In this document: piece after piece, positions 17,223 to 25,887 of the stretch
Numbering within the stretch: the stretch's first letter is position 1
Layout: each line of letters begins with the position of its first letter
From: CAMLJR01 sp964500675
GTDB taxonomy: Bacteria > Pseudomonadota > Gammaproteobacteria > Pseudomonadales > CAMLJR01
Length of the DNA stretch: 64,000 nucleotides
Direction of reading: 5' to 3'
NCBI GenBank assembly: GCA_964500675.1
Contig: CAZCNY010000007.1
Span: forward strand, 62,001-126,000
Translations under genes and position numbers: made by a program
The notes under the pieces: model-generated
Told to the model about the DNA's origin: nothing
Databases searched by the model: none
The model's input: the letters and a program-made list of their open reading frames with translations, nothing else

Positions 17223-18026
17223 ATGCGCATCTCACGGCTTTCGCTAACGCTTTTGCTACTCGTTAATTTCTCACTGCCAGCGATGGCAGATGTCGTTCAA
17301 ATAAATCTCACAGGTCATGTTCTCGATTACATATCCGGCAATCCGGCGATGGGTGTGGATACGTACGGCACTTTCGGCGCGCCCGGAGGACGTATCAATG
17401 GTGACGCTTACACCGCTGCCGTTGTCTACGACACCGCATTAGCGCCAGCCGATGCCGCTCCAAGCAATCCGAATTATGGTTCTTACTCGCGCGATTGTGA
17501 CCCGTGCACAACCAGCGCAAATGGCCCGCCATTTTTATCCATCGCGGTGACTATCAATGGTCACACGGAAACAATCACGGGTGCCGATCATCTCGAAACC
17601 GCGCTGGTGTCGTCGAGCGGATCGCAAGACACGATTTCTTTTGAGGCCGCTAATCACACCAGCGTCAGTGGAACAGGAATTCCATTCGACGAGTCTTACG
17701 CCGATTTCACGTTCAATTCGATGTTCGGACAATTGCTGACGAACAGCGACGCATTGCCGGCATCGGTAAATCTCGGCGCGCTGCTTAATCCAGGTTCAGA
17801 CACAAAAATCGGCGATTTATCCCTATTGCGCGGCGTATACGGCAATCCCAATACCGAGAGCGCCTCTGTGTTTGCTTATCTTGGTCTTGATAGCGTGACC
17901 CGCTGGAGCAGTCCCGCGGTGGTTCCGATTGTGCCTGCGGATTGGCTGCTCGGTTCGGCGTTGATGAGTTTGGTCGGTATTTCAAGACGCAAACGGCGAC
18001 AGTACCTGCCCGACAAAACAGAGTGA
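17223..18026 (+). CDS. Exported protein with PEP-CTERM-like sorting tail
   Basis: The 267-residue exported protein has a signal peptide (RISRLSLTLLLLVNFSLPAMA), a Thr/Ser/Asn-rich beta-type body, and a C-terminal tripartite tail: VPIVPADW, a hydrophobic helix (LLGSALMSLVGI), then SRRKRR. This is the shape of the VPLPA/PEP-CTERM signals that exosortase removes before surface export. DCDPCTTS is a cysteine pair in the body. No exosortase gene is in the window. The ATG at 17223 begins the signal peptide; the frame is open a further 36 bases upstream. Confidence 0.75.
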   Translation: MRISRLSLTLLLLVNFSLPAMADVVQINLTGHVLDYISGNPAMGVDTYGTFGAPGGRINGDAYTAAVVYDTALAPADAAPSNPNYGSYSRDCDPCTTSANGPPFLSIAVTINGHTETITGADHLETALVSSSGSQDTISFEAANHTSVSGTGIPFDESYADFTFNSMFGQLLTNSDALPASVNLGALLNPGSDTKIGDLSLLRGVYGNPNTESASVFAYLGLDSVTRWSSPAVVPIVPADWLLGSALMSLVGISRRKRRQYLPDKTE

Positions 18027-18270
18027 TTTTCTTAGATGATATTTTTTCTGGAAGCCGGTTAATCAACCCTGCTTTAGAATAAAATAATTGTGTACATAGC
18101 GGTCCATTTTCAATAAGTTCTACAAAGAAATAAGAAAATTGTTATCGAGTCCAATGCGGCTTGAAACCTCTCCTTTGCAACCGGATGCAGTCTCTCCTCA
18201 GAAGTTCCGCTGCATTGGCCGGGCAGCGCGCCGCGATTTTTAGCGCACATATAAATTAAGGGATATTCAA

Positions 18271-18870
18271 ATGTTTAAAAAATGTATTTTAAAGCCAGCA
18301 TCGCTGTGCTTTTTTACCGCCCTCGGATTTTCTGGTTTTGCATGCTCTGCCGATCTGGTGACAAACGGAGGATTTGAAACAGGCAATTTAGCGGGTTGGT
18401 CGTCCAGCGGCCCGGATTACGGTGTCGGAGTCGATAATTATCCAAGCGATGTCCACTCCGGAGCTTACGGCGTTTATTTTGGTAGCGACATGAATAATTT
18501 TCCCAATTTGCCCAGCGCGCTGAGCCAGGCGCTGACGACCACCATAGGGCAGAAATATACCCTCAGTTTTTATATGAGTGAATATCAAGCCGATGCGCTC
18601 GATGGATATTTTAGTGTCAGTGTCGGTGGGGGGCAGGTTTTCAATTTAACGGATGTGTTGCAGCAGGACATGACGCGTTATAGCGTTGATTTCGTCGCAA
18701 CATCCACCAGCACTGCTTTGCAGTTTCAAAATTACAATGCTCCTGGTTTCTACGGTCTCGACGATGTTTCCGTGGTAGCCGCGGTGCCTTTGCCGGCAGC
18801 ATTGCCGTTGCTGTTGTCCGGAGTTTCGCTGCTGGGAGGCTTGTCCTTGAGGCGGAAATCACCTGCGTGA
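18271..18870 (+). CDS. VPLPA-CTERM surface protein with carbohydrate-module-like domain
   Basis: The 199-residue protein has a signal peptide (about 1-26), an N-terminal motif NGGFETGNLAGW typical of the jellyroll domain found in many PEP-CTERM proteins (a carbohydrate-binding-module-like fold), and the C-terminal tail VPLPAALPLLLSGVSLLGG followed by LSLRRK. The VPLPA tail is a textbook exosortase signal, so the protein is predicted to be processed and displayed or released, often with exopolysaccharide. AAGGGAT precedes the ATG. It is the second such protein in a row. Confidence 0.85.
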   Translation: MFKKCILKPASLCFFTALGFSGFACSADLVTNGGFETGNLAGWSSSGPDYGVGVDNYPSDVHSGAYGVYFGSDMNNFPNLPSALSQALTTTIGQKYTLSFYMSEYQADALDGYFSVSVGGGQVFNLTDVLQQDMTRYSVDFVATSTSTALQFQNYNAPGFYGLDDVSVVAAVPLPAALPLLLSGVSLLGGLSLRRKSPA

Positions 18871-18929
18871 GTTATTCGATTTTAAAAATTGAAAATAGTT
18901 AACTTATCCTCAATGAATAGGAAAATCCC

Positions 18930-19247
18930 ATGAAAAAGTTGCTAAATGCTCTGGCGGTCACTGCCAGTCTGGTCATTCCCGTTTCGGCTCATGCCGGTGC
19001 GCAACCCTATATCGGAGAGATCATGACCTTTGCTGGAAATTTCTGTCCGCTAGGTTACGAAGTAGCCGACGGCCACCTGTTGCCCATCAATCAAAATCAA
19101 GCTTTGTTCTCGATTTTGGGGACGACCTATGGCGGAGATGGAAGACAAACCTTCGCGGTGCCGAATATTAAACCTGTGCTTACAGTGAACCGCACTTATT
19201 TAATGAGCTGTATCGCTGTGCAAGGTATATTTCCGTCGCGCAATTAA
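18930..19247 (+). CDS. Exported tail-collar (microcystin-dependent-protein-like) domain protein
   Basis: The 105-residue protein has a signal peptide (1-23, ending SAHA) and one phage tail-collar domain: IGEIMTFAGNFCPLGYEVADG, then LPINQNQALFSILGTTYGGDG and TFAVPNIKP. Cytoplasmic phage and MDP-type tail-collar proteins usually lack a signal peptide, so this is an exported version. Few residues follow the domain. Function is unknown; a surface adhesion or fibre role is inference. TAGGAAAATCCC precedes the ATG. Confidence 0.75.
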   Translation: MKKLLNALAVTASLVIPVSAHAGAQPYIGEIMTFAGNFCPLGYEVADGHLLPINQNQALFSILGTTYGGDGRQTFAVPNIKPVLTVNRTYLMSCIAVQGIFPSRN

Positions 19248-19298
19248 CATAGAGAGCAGATGCGTAAACGTTTATTTTCGGCATCTGTTATAAGGAAG

Positions 19299-19323
19299 CG
19301 GCGACTTTTGAATCGCCGTTTTT
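19299..19323 (+). terminator. Intrinsic terminator after the exported-protein cluster
   Basis: CGGCGA (19299-19304) pairs with TCGCCG (19313-19318) around an 8-base loop and is followed by five T. It lies 52 bases after the tail-collar protein stop and probably ends that transcript. Confidence 0.65.
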
Positions 19324-19527
19324 ATCTCTTGGTTGACTTCGGTGAGCTAACTAAACTGATTTGTAACAACGACTTTAATACGTGGTGAAGGTCTGGAGTC
19401 GGTTACATTAAATGCTTGGAGATGTGAACAATCGACCTCGAGCCGATATTCGCAATAAACCGCAACGCGATTATCCGGTGTTTTTGCTGACCGCTATACG
19501 ATAGTGGGTTGCACCGTATCGGGTTTA

Positions 19528-20556
19528 TCAAAATGCCGGATTTTTTGAGGTGCTCTCGTTTAATACTTGCGCAGCCCGCTTGGCAAAATACGTCAAAATC
19601 CCATCCGCTCCGGCGCGCTTGATCGATAGTAACGATTCCATAATGACGCTTTCGCCGAGCCAGCCGTTTTGTATCGCGGCCATATGCATCGCGTACTCGC
19701 CGCTGACTTGATACACGAAGGTCGGTGCGGCCAATTCGTCTTTCACGCGGCGCACGATGTCGAGATACGGCATGCCGGGTTTGACCATGATCATATCGGC
19801 ACCTTCGGCGAGATCGAGCGCGCATTCGTGCAGCGCTTCGTCGCTGTTGGCGGGGTCCATTTGATAGTTGTATTTATCCGCGCCTTTTAAATTTCCCGTT
19901 GAGCCTACCGCGTCGCGGAATGGGCCGTAATAACTCGATGCGTATTTTGCCGAGTACGCGAGAATGCGCGTGTTGATGAAGCCTTCGCTTTCGAGGGTTT
20001 TTCTGATTTCGCCGATGCGGCCATCCATCATATCCGACGGTGCGACGATATCGGCGCCGGCCTCTGCGTGCGACAGCGCTTGCTTGACGAGAATCTCGAC
20101 GGTCAGATCGTTCATCACGTAGCCGCGATCGTCGATGATGCCGTCCTGCCCGTGCGTGGTGAACGGGTCGAGCGCAACATCGGTGATGATGCCGAGTTCG
20201 GGCACCGCATCTTTTACCGCTTGCACGCTGCGTTGTACGAGACCATTGCGATTGTAGGCTTCTTCGGCGAGCAATGATTTTTGGTCGGGCAAGGTGACGG
20301 GAAATAACGCGATGGCAGGAATGCCGAGCGCATAAATTGTTTTCGCTTCTGCGACGAGTAAATCGATGCTGAGGCGTTCGATGCCGGGCATCGAAGCAAT
20401 CGACTCGCGCTGATTTTTACCTTCGAGCACGAACATCGGATAAATCAAATCGCTCGGCGTCAGCGCGGTTTCGCGCATCATGCGGCGCGAAAAATCGGCA
20501 GCGCGCATGCGGCGCATACGAGTGGTGGGAAATGGGCCGCGCTGCAACGATTTCAT
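19528..20556 (-). CDS. hemB: Delta-aminolevulinic acid dehydratase (porphobilinogen synthase)
   Basis: The 342-residue enzyme joins two aminolevulinate molecules into porphobilinogen for haem. The Schiff-base lysine is in DMIMVKPGMPYLDI, and the second active-site lysine region is AYSAKYASSYYGPFRDA. The metal-binding segment reads DVALDPFTTHGQDGIIDD, without the three cysteines of zinc-dependent HemB, as in Pseudomonas-type magnesium-responsive enzymes. Start ATG at 20556 has GAGAAAG upstream. It lies near hemL and hemJ on the same strand, forming a haem cluster. Confidence 0.96.
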   Translation of the reverse strand: MKSLQRGPFPTTRMRRMRAADFSRRMMRETALTPSDLIYPMFVLEGKNQRESIASMPGIERLSIDLLVAEAKTIYALGIPAIALFPVTLPDQKSLLAEEAYNRNGLVQRSVQAVKDAVPELGIITDVALDPFTTHGQDGIIDDRGYVMNDLTVEILVKQALSHAEAGADIVAPSDMMDGRIGEIRKTLESEGFINTRILAYSAKYASSYYGPFRDAVGSTGNLKGADKYNYQMDPANSDEALHECALDLAEGADMIMVKPGMPYLDIVRRVKDELAAPTFVYQVSGEYAMHMAAIQNGWLGESVIMESLLSIKRAGADGILTYFAKRAAQVLNESTSKNPAF

Positions 20557-20620
20557 GTGTCTTTCTCGGTGGATAAACAGTCAATAAGAAAAAAGCCAGT
20601 TAACGGATTTGCGAAAACGA

Positions 20621-21919
20621 TTACAGGGTTTTCATCACGCGCTCGGCGGCAGCAATCGTGTAATCGATGTCATCGCGCGAATGCGTCGACGACAAAAATG
20701 ATGCTTCATACGATGCGGGCGCGAGATAAATGCCTGCGTCCAGCATGCCGTGAAAGAAGCGATTGAAGCGAGCGATATTGCAGGCCATCACCTGTGTGTA
20801 ATTCGTTACGGATTTTTCTTCCGTGGATTTTTCACCTAAAAAGAAAGCGCCAAACATACTGCCGACATAATTCGTCGTGAATGGAATGCCGGCTTTTTGC
20901 GCCGCGCTTAATAAACCTTGCGCAACCAATTCGGTTTTATGAAATAACTCTTGATAAAAACCGGGCTGTTGAATGATGGCGAGGTTCGCGAGTCCCGCCG
21001 CCATCGCGACGGGATTTCCGGACAGTGTGCCCGCTTGATACACGGGGCCGAGCGGTGCGATTTTTTCCATGATTTCGCGTTTGCCGCCGAAGGCGCCGAC
21101 CGGCATGCCGCCGCCGATGACTTTGCCGAGCGTGGTGAGATCGGCTTCGATATGGTAATAACCCTGCGCGCCTTGCAGACCCAAGCGAAAACCCGTCATC
21201 ACTTCATCGAGAATTAACACCGCGCCGTAGCGCGTGCACTGTTCGCGCAATGTTTCGAGAAATCCCGGTAGCGGCGGTACGCAATTCATATTGCCGGCAA
21301 CAGGCTCGACGATAATGCACGCGATTTGTTCGCCGATTTTCGCAAACATGTTTTTTACGCTGGCGCTATCGTTGTAGGTCAATGTGATGGTGTGATCGGC
21401 GAGCGCCGCGGGCACGCCCGGTGAACTCGGCACACCGAAGGTGAGCGCGCCCGAGCCCGCTTTCACGAGCAGCGAATCGGAGTGGCCGTGATAGCAGCCT
21501 TCGAATTTGACGATTTTGTCGCGTCCGGTGTAACCGCGTGCAAGGCGGATCGCGCTCATCGTCGCCTCGGTGCCCGAACTCACCATGCGCACCAGATCCA
21601 TGTTCGGCATGATCTCGCAAAGTTTGCGCGCAAGTTCGATTTCGATTGCAGTCGGCGCGCCGAAACTCAAGCCATCGACAATGCGCTCGCGCACGGCTTC
21701 GATAATAGCCGGGTGTGCATGCCCCGCGATCATCGGCCCCCACGACAGCACGTAATCGATGTAGCGATTGCCGTCGGCATCGAACAGGTACGGTCCGCAG
21801 GCGCGCTCAATAAAAATCGGCGTGCCACCGACCGCTTTGAACGCGCGCACGGGTGAATTCACGCCGCCCGGAATGTATTTTTGAGCCTGTTGGAATAATT
21901 CGATGGAGCGAGGATGCAT
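20621..21919 (-). CDS. hemL: Glutamate-1-semialdehyde 2,1-aminomutase
   Basis: The 432-residue PLP enzyme makes 5-aminolevulinate from glutamate 1-semialdehyde, the substrate of HemB. Landmarks are PGGVNSPVRAFKAVGG near the N-terminus, SSGTEATMSAIRLARG, and the cofactor lysine in TTLGKVIGGGMPVGAFGG. The frame is open upstream to 22039, but the ATG at 21919 (MHPRSIELFQQA) gives the normal family start and length; neither start has a clear ribosome site. It is 64 bases upstream of hemB on the same strand. Confidence 0.94.
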   Translation of the reverse strand: MHPRSIELFQQAQKYIPGGVNSPVRAFKAVGGTPIFIERACGPYLFDADGNRYIDYVLSWGPMIAGHAHPAIIEAVRERIVDGLSFGAPTAIEIELARKLCEIMPNMDLVRMVSSGTEATMSAIRLARGYTGRDKIVKFEGCYHGHSDSLLVKAGSGALTFGVPSSPGVPAALADHTITLTYNDSASVKNMFAKIGEQIACIIVEPVAGNMNCVPPLPGFLETLREQCTRYGAVLILDEVMTGFRLGLQGAQGYYHIEADLTTLGKVIGGGMPVGAFGGKREIMEKIAPLGPVYQAGTLSGNPVAMAAGLANLAIIQQPGFYQELFHKTELVAQGLLSAAQKAGIPFTTNYVGSMFGAFFLGEKSTEEKSVTNYTQVMACNIARFNRFFHGMLDAGIYLAPASYEASFLSSTHSRDDIDYTIAAAERVMKTL

Positions 21920-22046
21920 GATGTCGGGTCTGCGCATGACGATTAAGAGCGATGCGAAATTATCCTGGCTTGAACGCGCTAATGCCAGCCGTTTTATTGA
22001 CGATAATGTGTTCGCATTTATTGCAGAGGCGCGATGCAATCCGCCC

Positions 22047-22826
22047 CTACGGTTTGCGACACCAGAAGAGACGATCGGGAATTAATCCGCCCATACCGAC
22101 GCGGCGCGCATGCGCGAGTGCCTGCCAGGTGAATTGCTGTCCCTGTTGCAGCGCTTCGTGGAGATCGAAGCCGTGCGCGAGATAGGCCGTCACCGCGGCC
22201 GATAAGGTGCTGCCGGCGCCGTGAAATGTCTGCGCTAATGCATCCCACAGATATTCTTTGGCGAGGCCGCGCGTTGAATAGAGTCGATTGGCGATTTTGT
22301 TGTGTTCGTTATGAGCTACCGTCGCGAGAATTTGCGGACAGCCGAATTCGAGCAGCTCCTGCACACAGGCGCCGATGCTGTCGCCGCAGTTTGAAAGGAG
22401 CGTGATGTGTTCGGTACTCATGATGCTGAGGCTGGCGCGCGGCAGTAACAGCATGCGCACCGCGGCCGCGACATCGCCGTCGACCGCGCCATGATGCAGC
22501 ACCGGGTCTAAAACCACGGGGATTGCGCTGTATTCGCCGAGAATCGTGTGAATGACTTCGGCTTGCGCCACCGTGGCGACATCGCCGATTTTGATCGCGG
22601 TCACCGCACTGTCTTCGAGTGCGACGCGCACCTGTTCGATCAGCAGCGATGCGCCCGTGCTTTGGCGGTCCTTGAAGTTGCGGGTGTCGCGCACATTGAG
22701 CGCGGTGATCGCGGAGGCGCAGTGGCAGCCCAGACTATTTGCGGTTTCGACATCGGCCACTACGCCCGCGCCGCCGCTCGGGTCGTGGCTGTTGATCGTG
22801 AGCAAAACGGGCTGTTTGTTATCCAT
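22047..22826 (-). CDS. thiD: Hydroxymethylpyrimidine/phosphomethylpyrimidine kinase
   Basis: The 259-residue ribokinase-fold enzyme phosphorylates the HMP moiety of thiamine. It shows the N-terminal NSHDPSGGAGVVADVETANS, with the substrate-binding DPSGGAG, and a late HGAGSTLSAAVTAYLAHG, the anion-hole/catalytic motif of the family (usually GTGCTLSSAIA). The slight divergence of that motif is shared by ThiD-like proteins found beside hemL in some Gammaproteobacteria. It lies between hemJ and hemL on the same strand. Confidence 0.87.
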   Translation of the reverse strand: MDNKQPVLLTINSHDPSGGAGVVADVETANSLGCHCASAITALNVRDTRNFKDRQSTGASLLIEQVRVALEDSAVTAIKIGDVATVAQAEVIHTILGEYSAIPVVLDPVLHHGAVDGDVAAAVRMLLLPRASLSIMSTEHITLLSNCGDSIGACVQELLEFGCPQILATVAHNEHNKIANRLYSTRGLAKEYLWDALAQTFHGAGSTLSAAVTAYLAHGFDLHEALQQGQQFTWQALAHARRVGMGGLIPDRLFWCRKP

Positions 22827-22845
22827 CGTTGATCCCTGCTGTCTT

Positions 22846-22882
22846 GCTCCCCGCCTCCTTCGGGAGAGGGGTTGGCGGTGAG
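22846..22882 (-). repeat. REP-like G/C-rich hairpin between hemJ and thiD
   Basis: The minus strand reads CCTCACCGCCAACCCCTCTC then CCGAAGGAGGCGGGGAG. This resembles the dispersed CCTCACCCCAACCCCTCTCCC-type intergenic element common in proteobacterial genomes. On the plus strand it can form CTCC-TTCG-GGAG with flanking CCCC and GGGG, a stable UUCG hairpin. One copy only is seen here, so repeat status rests on resemblance. Confidence 0.4.
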
Positions 22883-22901
22883 GAAACTTATTCTGCGCTC
22901 G

Positions 22902-23318
22902 TCAAAAAGGCTTTACCACTGCAAGAATCACAATTGCAAACAGCAGCAGCACGGGCAGTTCGTTGAACCAGCGGTAGAACACGTGGCTGCGCACTTCATC
23001 GCGCGCGAGCCGCTTTACTTCCGCGCCGCAAAAACCGTGATAGCCGAACAGCAGCAGCACGAGTGCAAGTTTTGCGTGCAGCCAGCCTGCGTGCAGGTAG
23101 TAATCAAGATTCGTCATCATCATCGCGACGCCGAATACCAGTGTGAACAGCATGAACGGGGTGATGAAGCGGTAGAGTTTGCGCTCCATGATTTTGAGGT
23201 GGTCGCGCGTGGCCTGCTCGGTGGCGAGCGCGTGATATACGAACAGGCGCGGCAGGTAGAAAATACCGGCGAACCAGCAGATAACGGCGATGATGTGAAA
23301 GGCTTTTAACCAGAGCAT
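22902..23318 (-). CDS. hemJ: Protoporphyrinogen IX oxidase HemJ (CopD/UPF0093-like membrane protein)
   Basis: The 138-residue four-helix membrane protein has the HemJ signature LKAFHIIAVICWFAGIFYLP then RLFVYH at residues 4-29 and HAKLALVLLLFGYHG at about 87-101; the conserved histidine and lysine are those implicated in haem binding and activity. HemJ oxidises protoporphyrinogen IX to protoporphyrin IX. The frame is open upstream to 23495, but the ATG at 23318 is the family start. Clustering with hemB and hemL supports the haem assignment over a generic CopD label. Confidence 0.88.
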   Translation of the reverse strand: MLWLKAFHIIAVICWFAGIFYLPRLFVYHALATEQATRDHLKIMERKLYRFITPFMLFTLVFGVAMMMTNLDYYLHAGWLHAKLALVLLLFGYHGFCGAEVKRLARDEVRSHVFYRWFNELPVLLLFAIVILAVVKPF

Positions 23319-23466
23319 AAGTGTGATTCCTGATCGCGCCGGCGGCGTAAGAAAACAATGGCCGGCATTGTAGCGGTCTCTTCGAGGCGGCAACATCGGC
23401 GCGGCTGTGGTTAAATAAGCGGTCTGTTGCATTCTCCCTGAAATCTGTTCATTCGAGGCTTTTGCT

Positions 23467-24504
23467 GTGATCAAAGTCGGCATCGTCGGTGGCACCGGTT
23501 ATACCGGCGTCGAATTGTTGCGCATCCTGTCCAAGCATCCGCAGGTCGAACTGGTCGCGATCACCTCGCGCTCGGAGGCGGGGCAAGCTGTTGCGGACAT
23601 GTACCCGAATCTGCGCGGCCACGTCGATCTCAAATTCACGGTGCCCGATCACGTTGCGCTCGCCCAATGCGATGTGGTGTTTTTCGCCACGCCGCACAAT
23701 GTTGCGATGCAGACCGTGCCCGATCTTATCGAGCGCGGCGTGCACATCATCGATCTATCGGCGGATTTTCGGATTCGCGATGCGCAGTTGTGGTCGAAAT
23801 GGTATGGCGAGCCGCACACGGCGCCCGAACTGCTCGCCAAAGCCGTTTACGGCCTACCCGAAGTCAACCGCGAGCGCATTCGCGAGGCGCAATTGATTGC
23901 GGCGGCGGGCTGCTATCCGACTTCGGTGCAATTGGGTTTTCTGCCGCTACTCGAAAAAGGCTGGATCGATCCCGCGCGTTTGATTGCAAACTCGGCGTCG
24001 GGTGTCAGCGGTGCGGGCAAGAGCGCGAAAATCGACAACCTGTTCGCCGAAATCAACGACAGCTTCAAGGCCTATGGGGTATCGGGCCATCGCCACTTGC
24101 CTGAAATCGAACAGGGCCTCGGCGCTATCGCGGGCAAACCCGTGCAGGTGACGTTCGTGCCGCATCTGTTGCCGATTGTGCGCGGTATACACTCGACGCT
24201 GTATGCGGAATTAACCGGCGATATTCCACTCGAACAATTACAGCAGGCATTCGAAGAGCGTTACGCGAACGAGCCGTTCGTTGATGTGCTGCCGAAAGGT
24301 GTGTTGCCGCAGACGCGCAGCGTGAAAGGCGCGAATATCTGTCGCATCAGTGTGCAGCGACCGCAGGGTCGCAACACTGTGGTTGTACTTGCGGTGATCG
24401 ACAATTTGGTGAAAGGCGCCTCGGGTCAGGCGGTGCAGTGCATGAATATCATGTGCGGTCTGCCCGAAACGCAGGGGCTCGATATCGTCGCACTGTTGCC
24501 GTGA
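23467..24504 (+). CDS. argC: N-acetyl-gamma-glutamyl-phosphate reductase
   Basis: The 345-residue NADPH-dependent enzyme makes N-acetylglutamate semialdehyde in arginine synthesis. The nucleotide site is KVGIVGGTGYTGVELLRIL at the N-terminus, and the catalytic cysteine is in AAGCYPTSVQLG (about residue 142). SASGVSGAGKSAKIDNLF and GHRHLPEIEQ follow as in the family. The start is a GTG at 23467 with GAGG about 11 bases before it. It is followed 25 bases later by erpA, a pairing seen in several Gammaproteobacteria. Confidence 0.96.
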   Translation: MIKVGIVGGTGYTGVELLRILSKHPQVELVAITSRSEAGQAVADMYPNLRGHVDLKFTVPDHVALAQCDVVFFATPHNVAMQTVPDLIERGVHIIDLSADFRIRDAQLWSKWYGEPHTAPELLAKAVYGLPEVNRERIREAQLIAAAGCYPTSVQLGFLPLLEKGWIDPARLIANSASGVSGAGKSAKIDNLFAEINDSFKAYGVSGHRHLPEIEQGLGAIAGKPVQVTFVPHLLPIVRGIHSTLYAELTGDIPLEQLQQAFEERYANEPFVDVLPKGVLPQTRSVKGANICRISVQRPQGRNTVVVLAVIDNLVKGASGQAVQCMNIMCGLPETQGLDIVALLP

Positions 24505-24528
24505 TATAAATTATTTCTAGAGGTTGTT

Positions 24529-24882
24529 ATGTCCGTTGTTACCGAATTCGTGCCGCAGGTTTTGCATCTGACCGACAACGCTGTCGCCAAAGTGAAAGCG
24601 TTAGTCGCAGAGGAAGAAAACCCATCGCTCAAATTGCGCGTATACGTCACGGGCGGCGGCTGCTCGGGATTTCAGTACGGTTTTTCGTTTGAGGACGAGG
24701 CTGCCGAAGACGACACGCTCGTGGAAAAAGACGGCGTGACCGCGCTGGTCGATCCGCTCAGCTACCAATATCTCGTCGGTTCCGAAGTCGATTACAAAGA
24801 AGGGCTAGAAGGCTCGCGCTTCGTCATCAATAATCCGAACGCCGCAACGACCTGCGGCTGCGGCTCTTCGTTTTCGATTTGA
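24529..24882 (+). CDS. erpA: Iron-sulfur cluster insertion protein ErpA
   Basis: The 117-residue A-type carrier delivers Fe-S clusters to apoproteins, including isoprenoid enzymes and respiratory complexes. The three cluster-binding cysteines are in GGGCSGFQYGF (residue about 45) and TTCGCGSSFSI at the C-terminus. Length and C-terminal motif fit ErpA better than IscA or SufA. It stands after argC; the DNA just downstream is a decayed LLM oxidoreductase fragment. Confidence 0.94.
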   Translation: MSVVTEFVPQVLHLTDNAVAKVKALVAEEENPSLKLRVYVTGGGCSGFQYGFSFEDEAAEDDTLVEKDGVTALVDPLSYQYLVGSEVDYKEGLEGSRFVINNPNAATTCGCGSSFSI

Positions 24883-24888
24883 TTTCTA

Positions 24889-25044
24889 TTTACTCCGAGC
24901 GAAGCGATCGCTAAGTTCAAGGCCATGCAACAGCGCATACCGGTCGAGCATTTCATGATGATGAAGCCGCCGGGGCTGCCGGCTGCGAAATTTGTCGAAT
25001 ACGCCGAGCTATTCGCCAAAGAGGTTATTCCCGCCTTTTGCTGA
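24889..25044 (+). pseudogene. C-terminal remnant of an LLM (luciferase-like) oxidoreductase
   Basis: The frame from 24889 to the TGA at 25042-25044 reads FTPSEAIAKFKAMQQRIPVE then HFMMMKPPGLPAAKFVEYAE and LFAKEVIPAFC. This is the usual end of LLM-class flavin- or F420-dependent monooxygenases (a TPEEV-like helix, then a V-E/D-H-F-M strand and an AEEVLP helix). No start codon with a ribosome site or upstream part exists, because erpA ends six bases before. It looks like the tail of a lost gene just upstream of the F420 operon. Confidence 0.7.
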
Positions 25045-25176
25045 CACGAAACAATCCAGCCCGGGCGATTTTGAAAGCGGTAACCTGACGTCGGCTTTCA
25101 TCTAATGGTAATGTGCGTCGTAAGCATTTCGTTCAAAATGCCGTCCACCATTATCTCTCTTCTTGGCTGATGAATC

Positions 25177-25869
25177 ATGTCGAAACCGGCTCTTGTTCCA
25201 TTACCTATCATTGCCATTGTGGGAGGCACCGGCGATCTCGGTACCGGATTGGCGCGGCGTTGGGTGCAGGCGGGTTATCCGGTAATTATCGGTTCGCGCA
25301 CGGCCGATAAAGCGGAGGCGGCGGCGGCAGCACTGAAAGCGCTGATGCAACAGCGCGGCGCCGGCGCGGTCGATGTGCGCGGCGCAGACAATGTAGCGGC
25401 AGCGCAGGCAGCCGATATCGTCGCGTTGACGGTGCCGTTCAGTCACCAGGCGCCGACACTCGAACAGATTAAATCCGCGCTCGAAGGCAAAATCCTGATC
25501 GATGTCACGGTGCCGCTGGTGCCGCCGAAAGTGATGCGCGTGCAATTGCCGCCCGAGGGCTCGGCGGGACAGATCGCGCAGAACATTCTCGGTGAAGGCG
25601 TGCGCGTGGTGTCGGCGTTTCAGAATGTCGCCGCGCATCATTTGCAGGAAGGCCATGCGCTCGATTGCGATGTGCTTGTGTGCGGCGACGATAAAGAGGC
25701 GCGCGCGCAAGTCATTGCGTTAGTCGAGGCGGCCGGCATGCGCGGTTTTCATGCGGGCTCGATCGCGAACGCGGCGGCGGCCGAGGCGCTGACCTCGCTG
25801 CTCATCTTCATCAACAAACAATACAGCTGCCACGCCGGAATTCGTATCACCGGCCTTAATGACCGTTGA
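25177..25869 (+). CDS. npdG: NADPH-dependent F420 reductase
   Basis: A 230-residue Rossmann protein moves hydride between NADPH and coenzyme F420. The nucleotide site is IIAIVGGTGDLGTGLARRWV, followed by VIIGSRTADKAEAAAAAL, where Ser and Arg recognise the NADPH phosphate. DIVALTVPFSHQ and VVSAFQNVAAHHLQ match the F420-binding half of the family. It heads a run of F420 biosynthesis genes, with cofE starting 18 bases later. ATG at 25177 is one choice; the ribosome site is weak. Confidence 0.9.
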   Translation: MSKPALVPLPIIAIVGGTGDLGTGLARRWVQAGYPVIIGSRTADKAEAAAAALKALMQQRGAGAVDVRGADNVAAAQAADIVALTVPFSHQAPTLEQIKSALEGKILIDVTVPLVPPKVMRVQLPPEGSAGQIAQNILGEGVRVVSAFQNVAAHHLQEGHALDCDVLVCGDDKEARAQVIALVEAAGMRGFHAGSIANAAAAEALTSLLIFINKQYSCHAGIRITGLNDR

Positions 25870-25887
25870 ATAAGTGCGAGCATTGAG

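Noticed and set aside
18930..19247. Prophage tail gene as part of a phage remnant
   Set aside because: A signal peptide and lack of any other phage gene nearby argue for a host surface protein with a tail-collar domain.
24889..25044. Alternative start or 3' extension of erpA
   Set aside because: ErpA already ends in its normal TTCGCGSSFSI tail, and the fragment is in another frame with LLM-like sequence.
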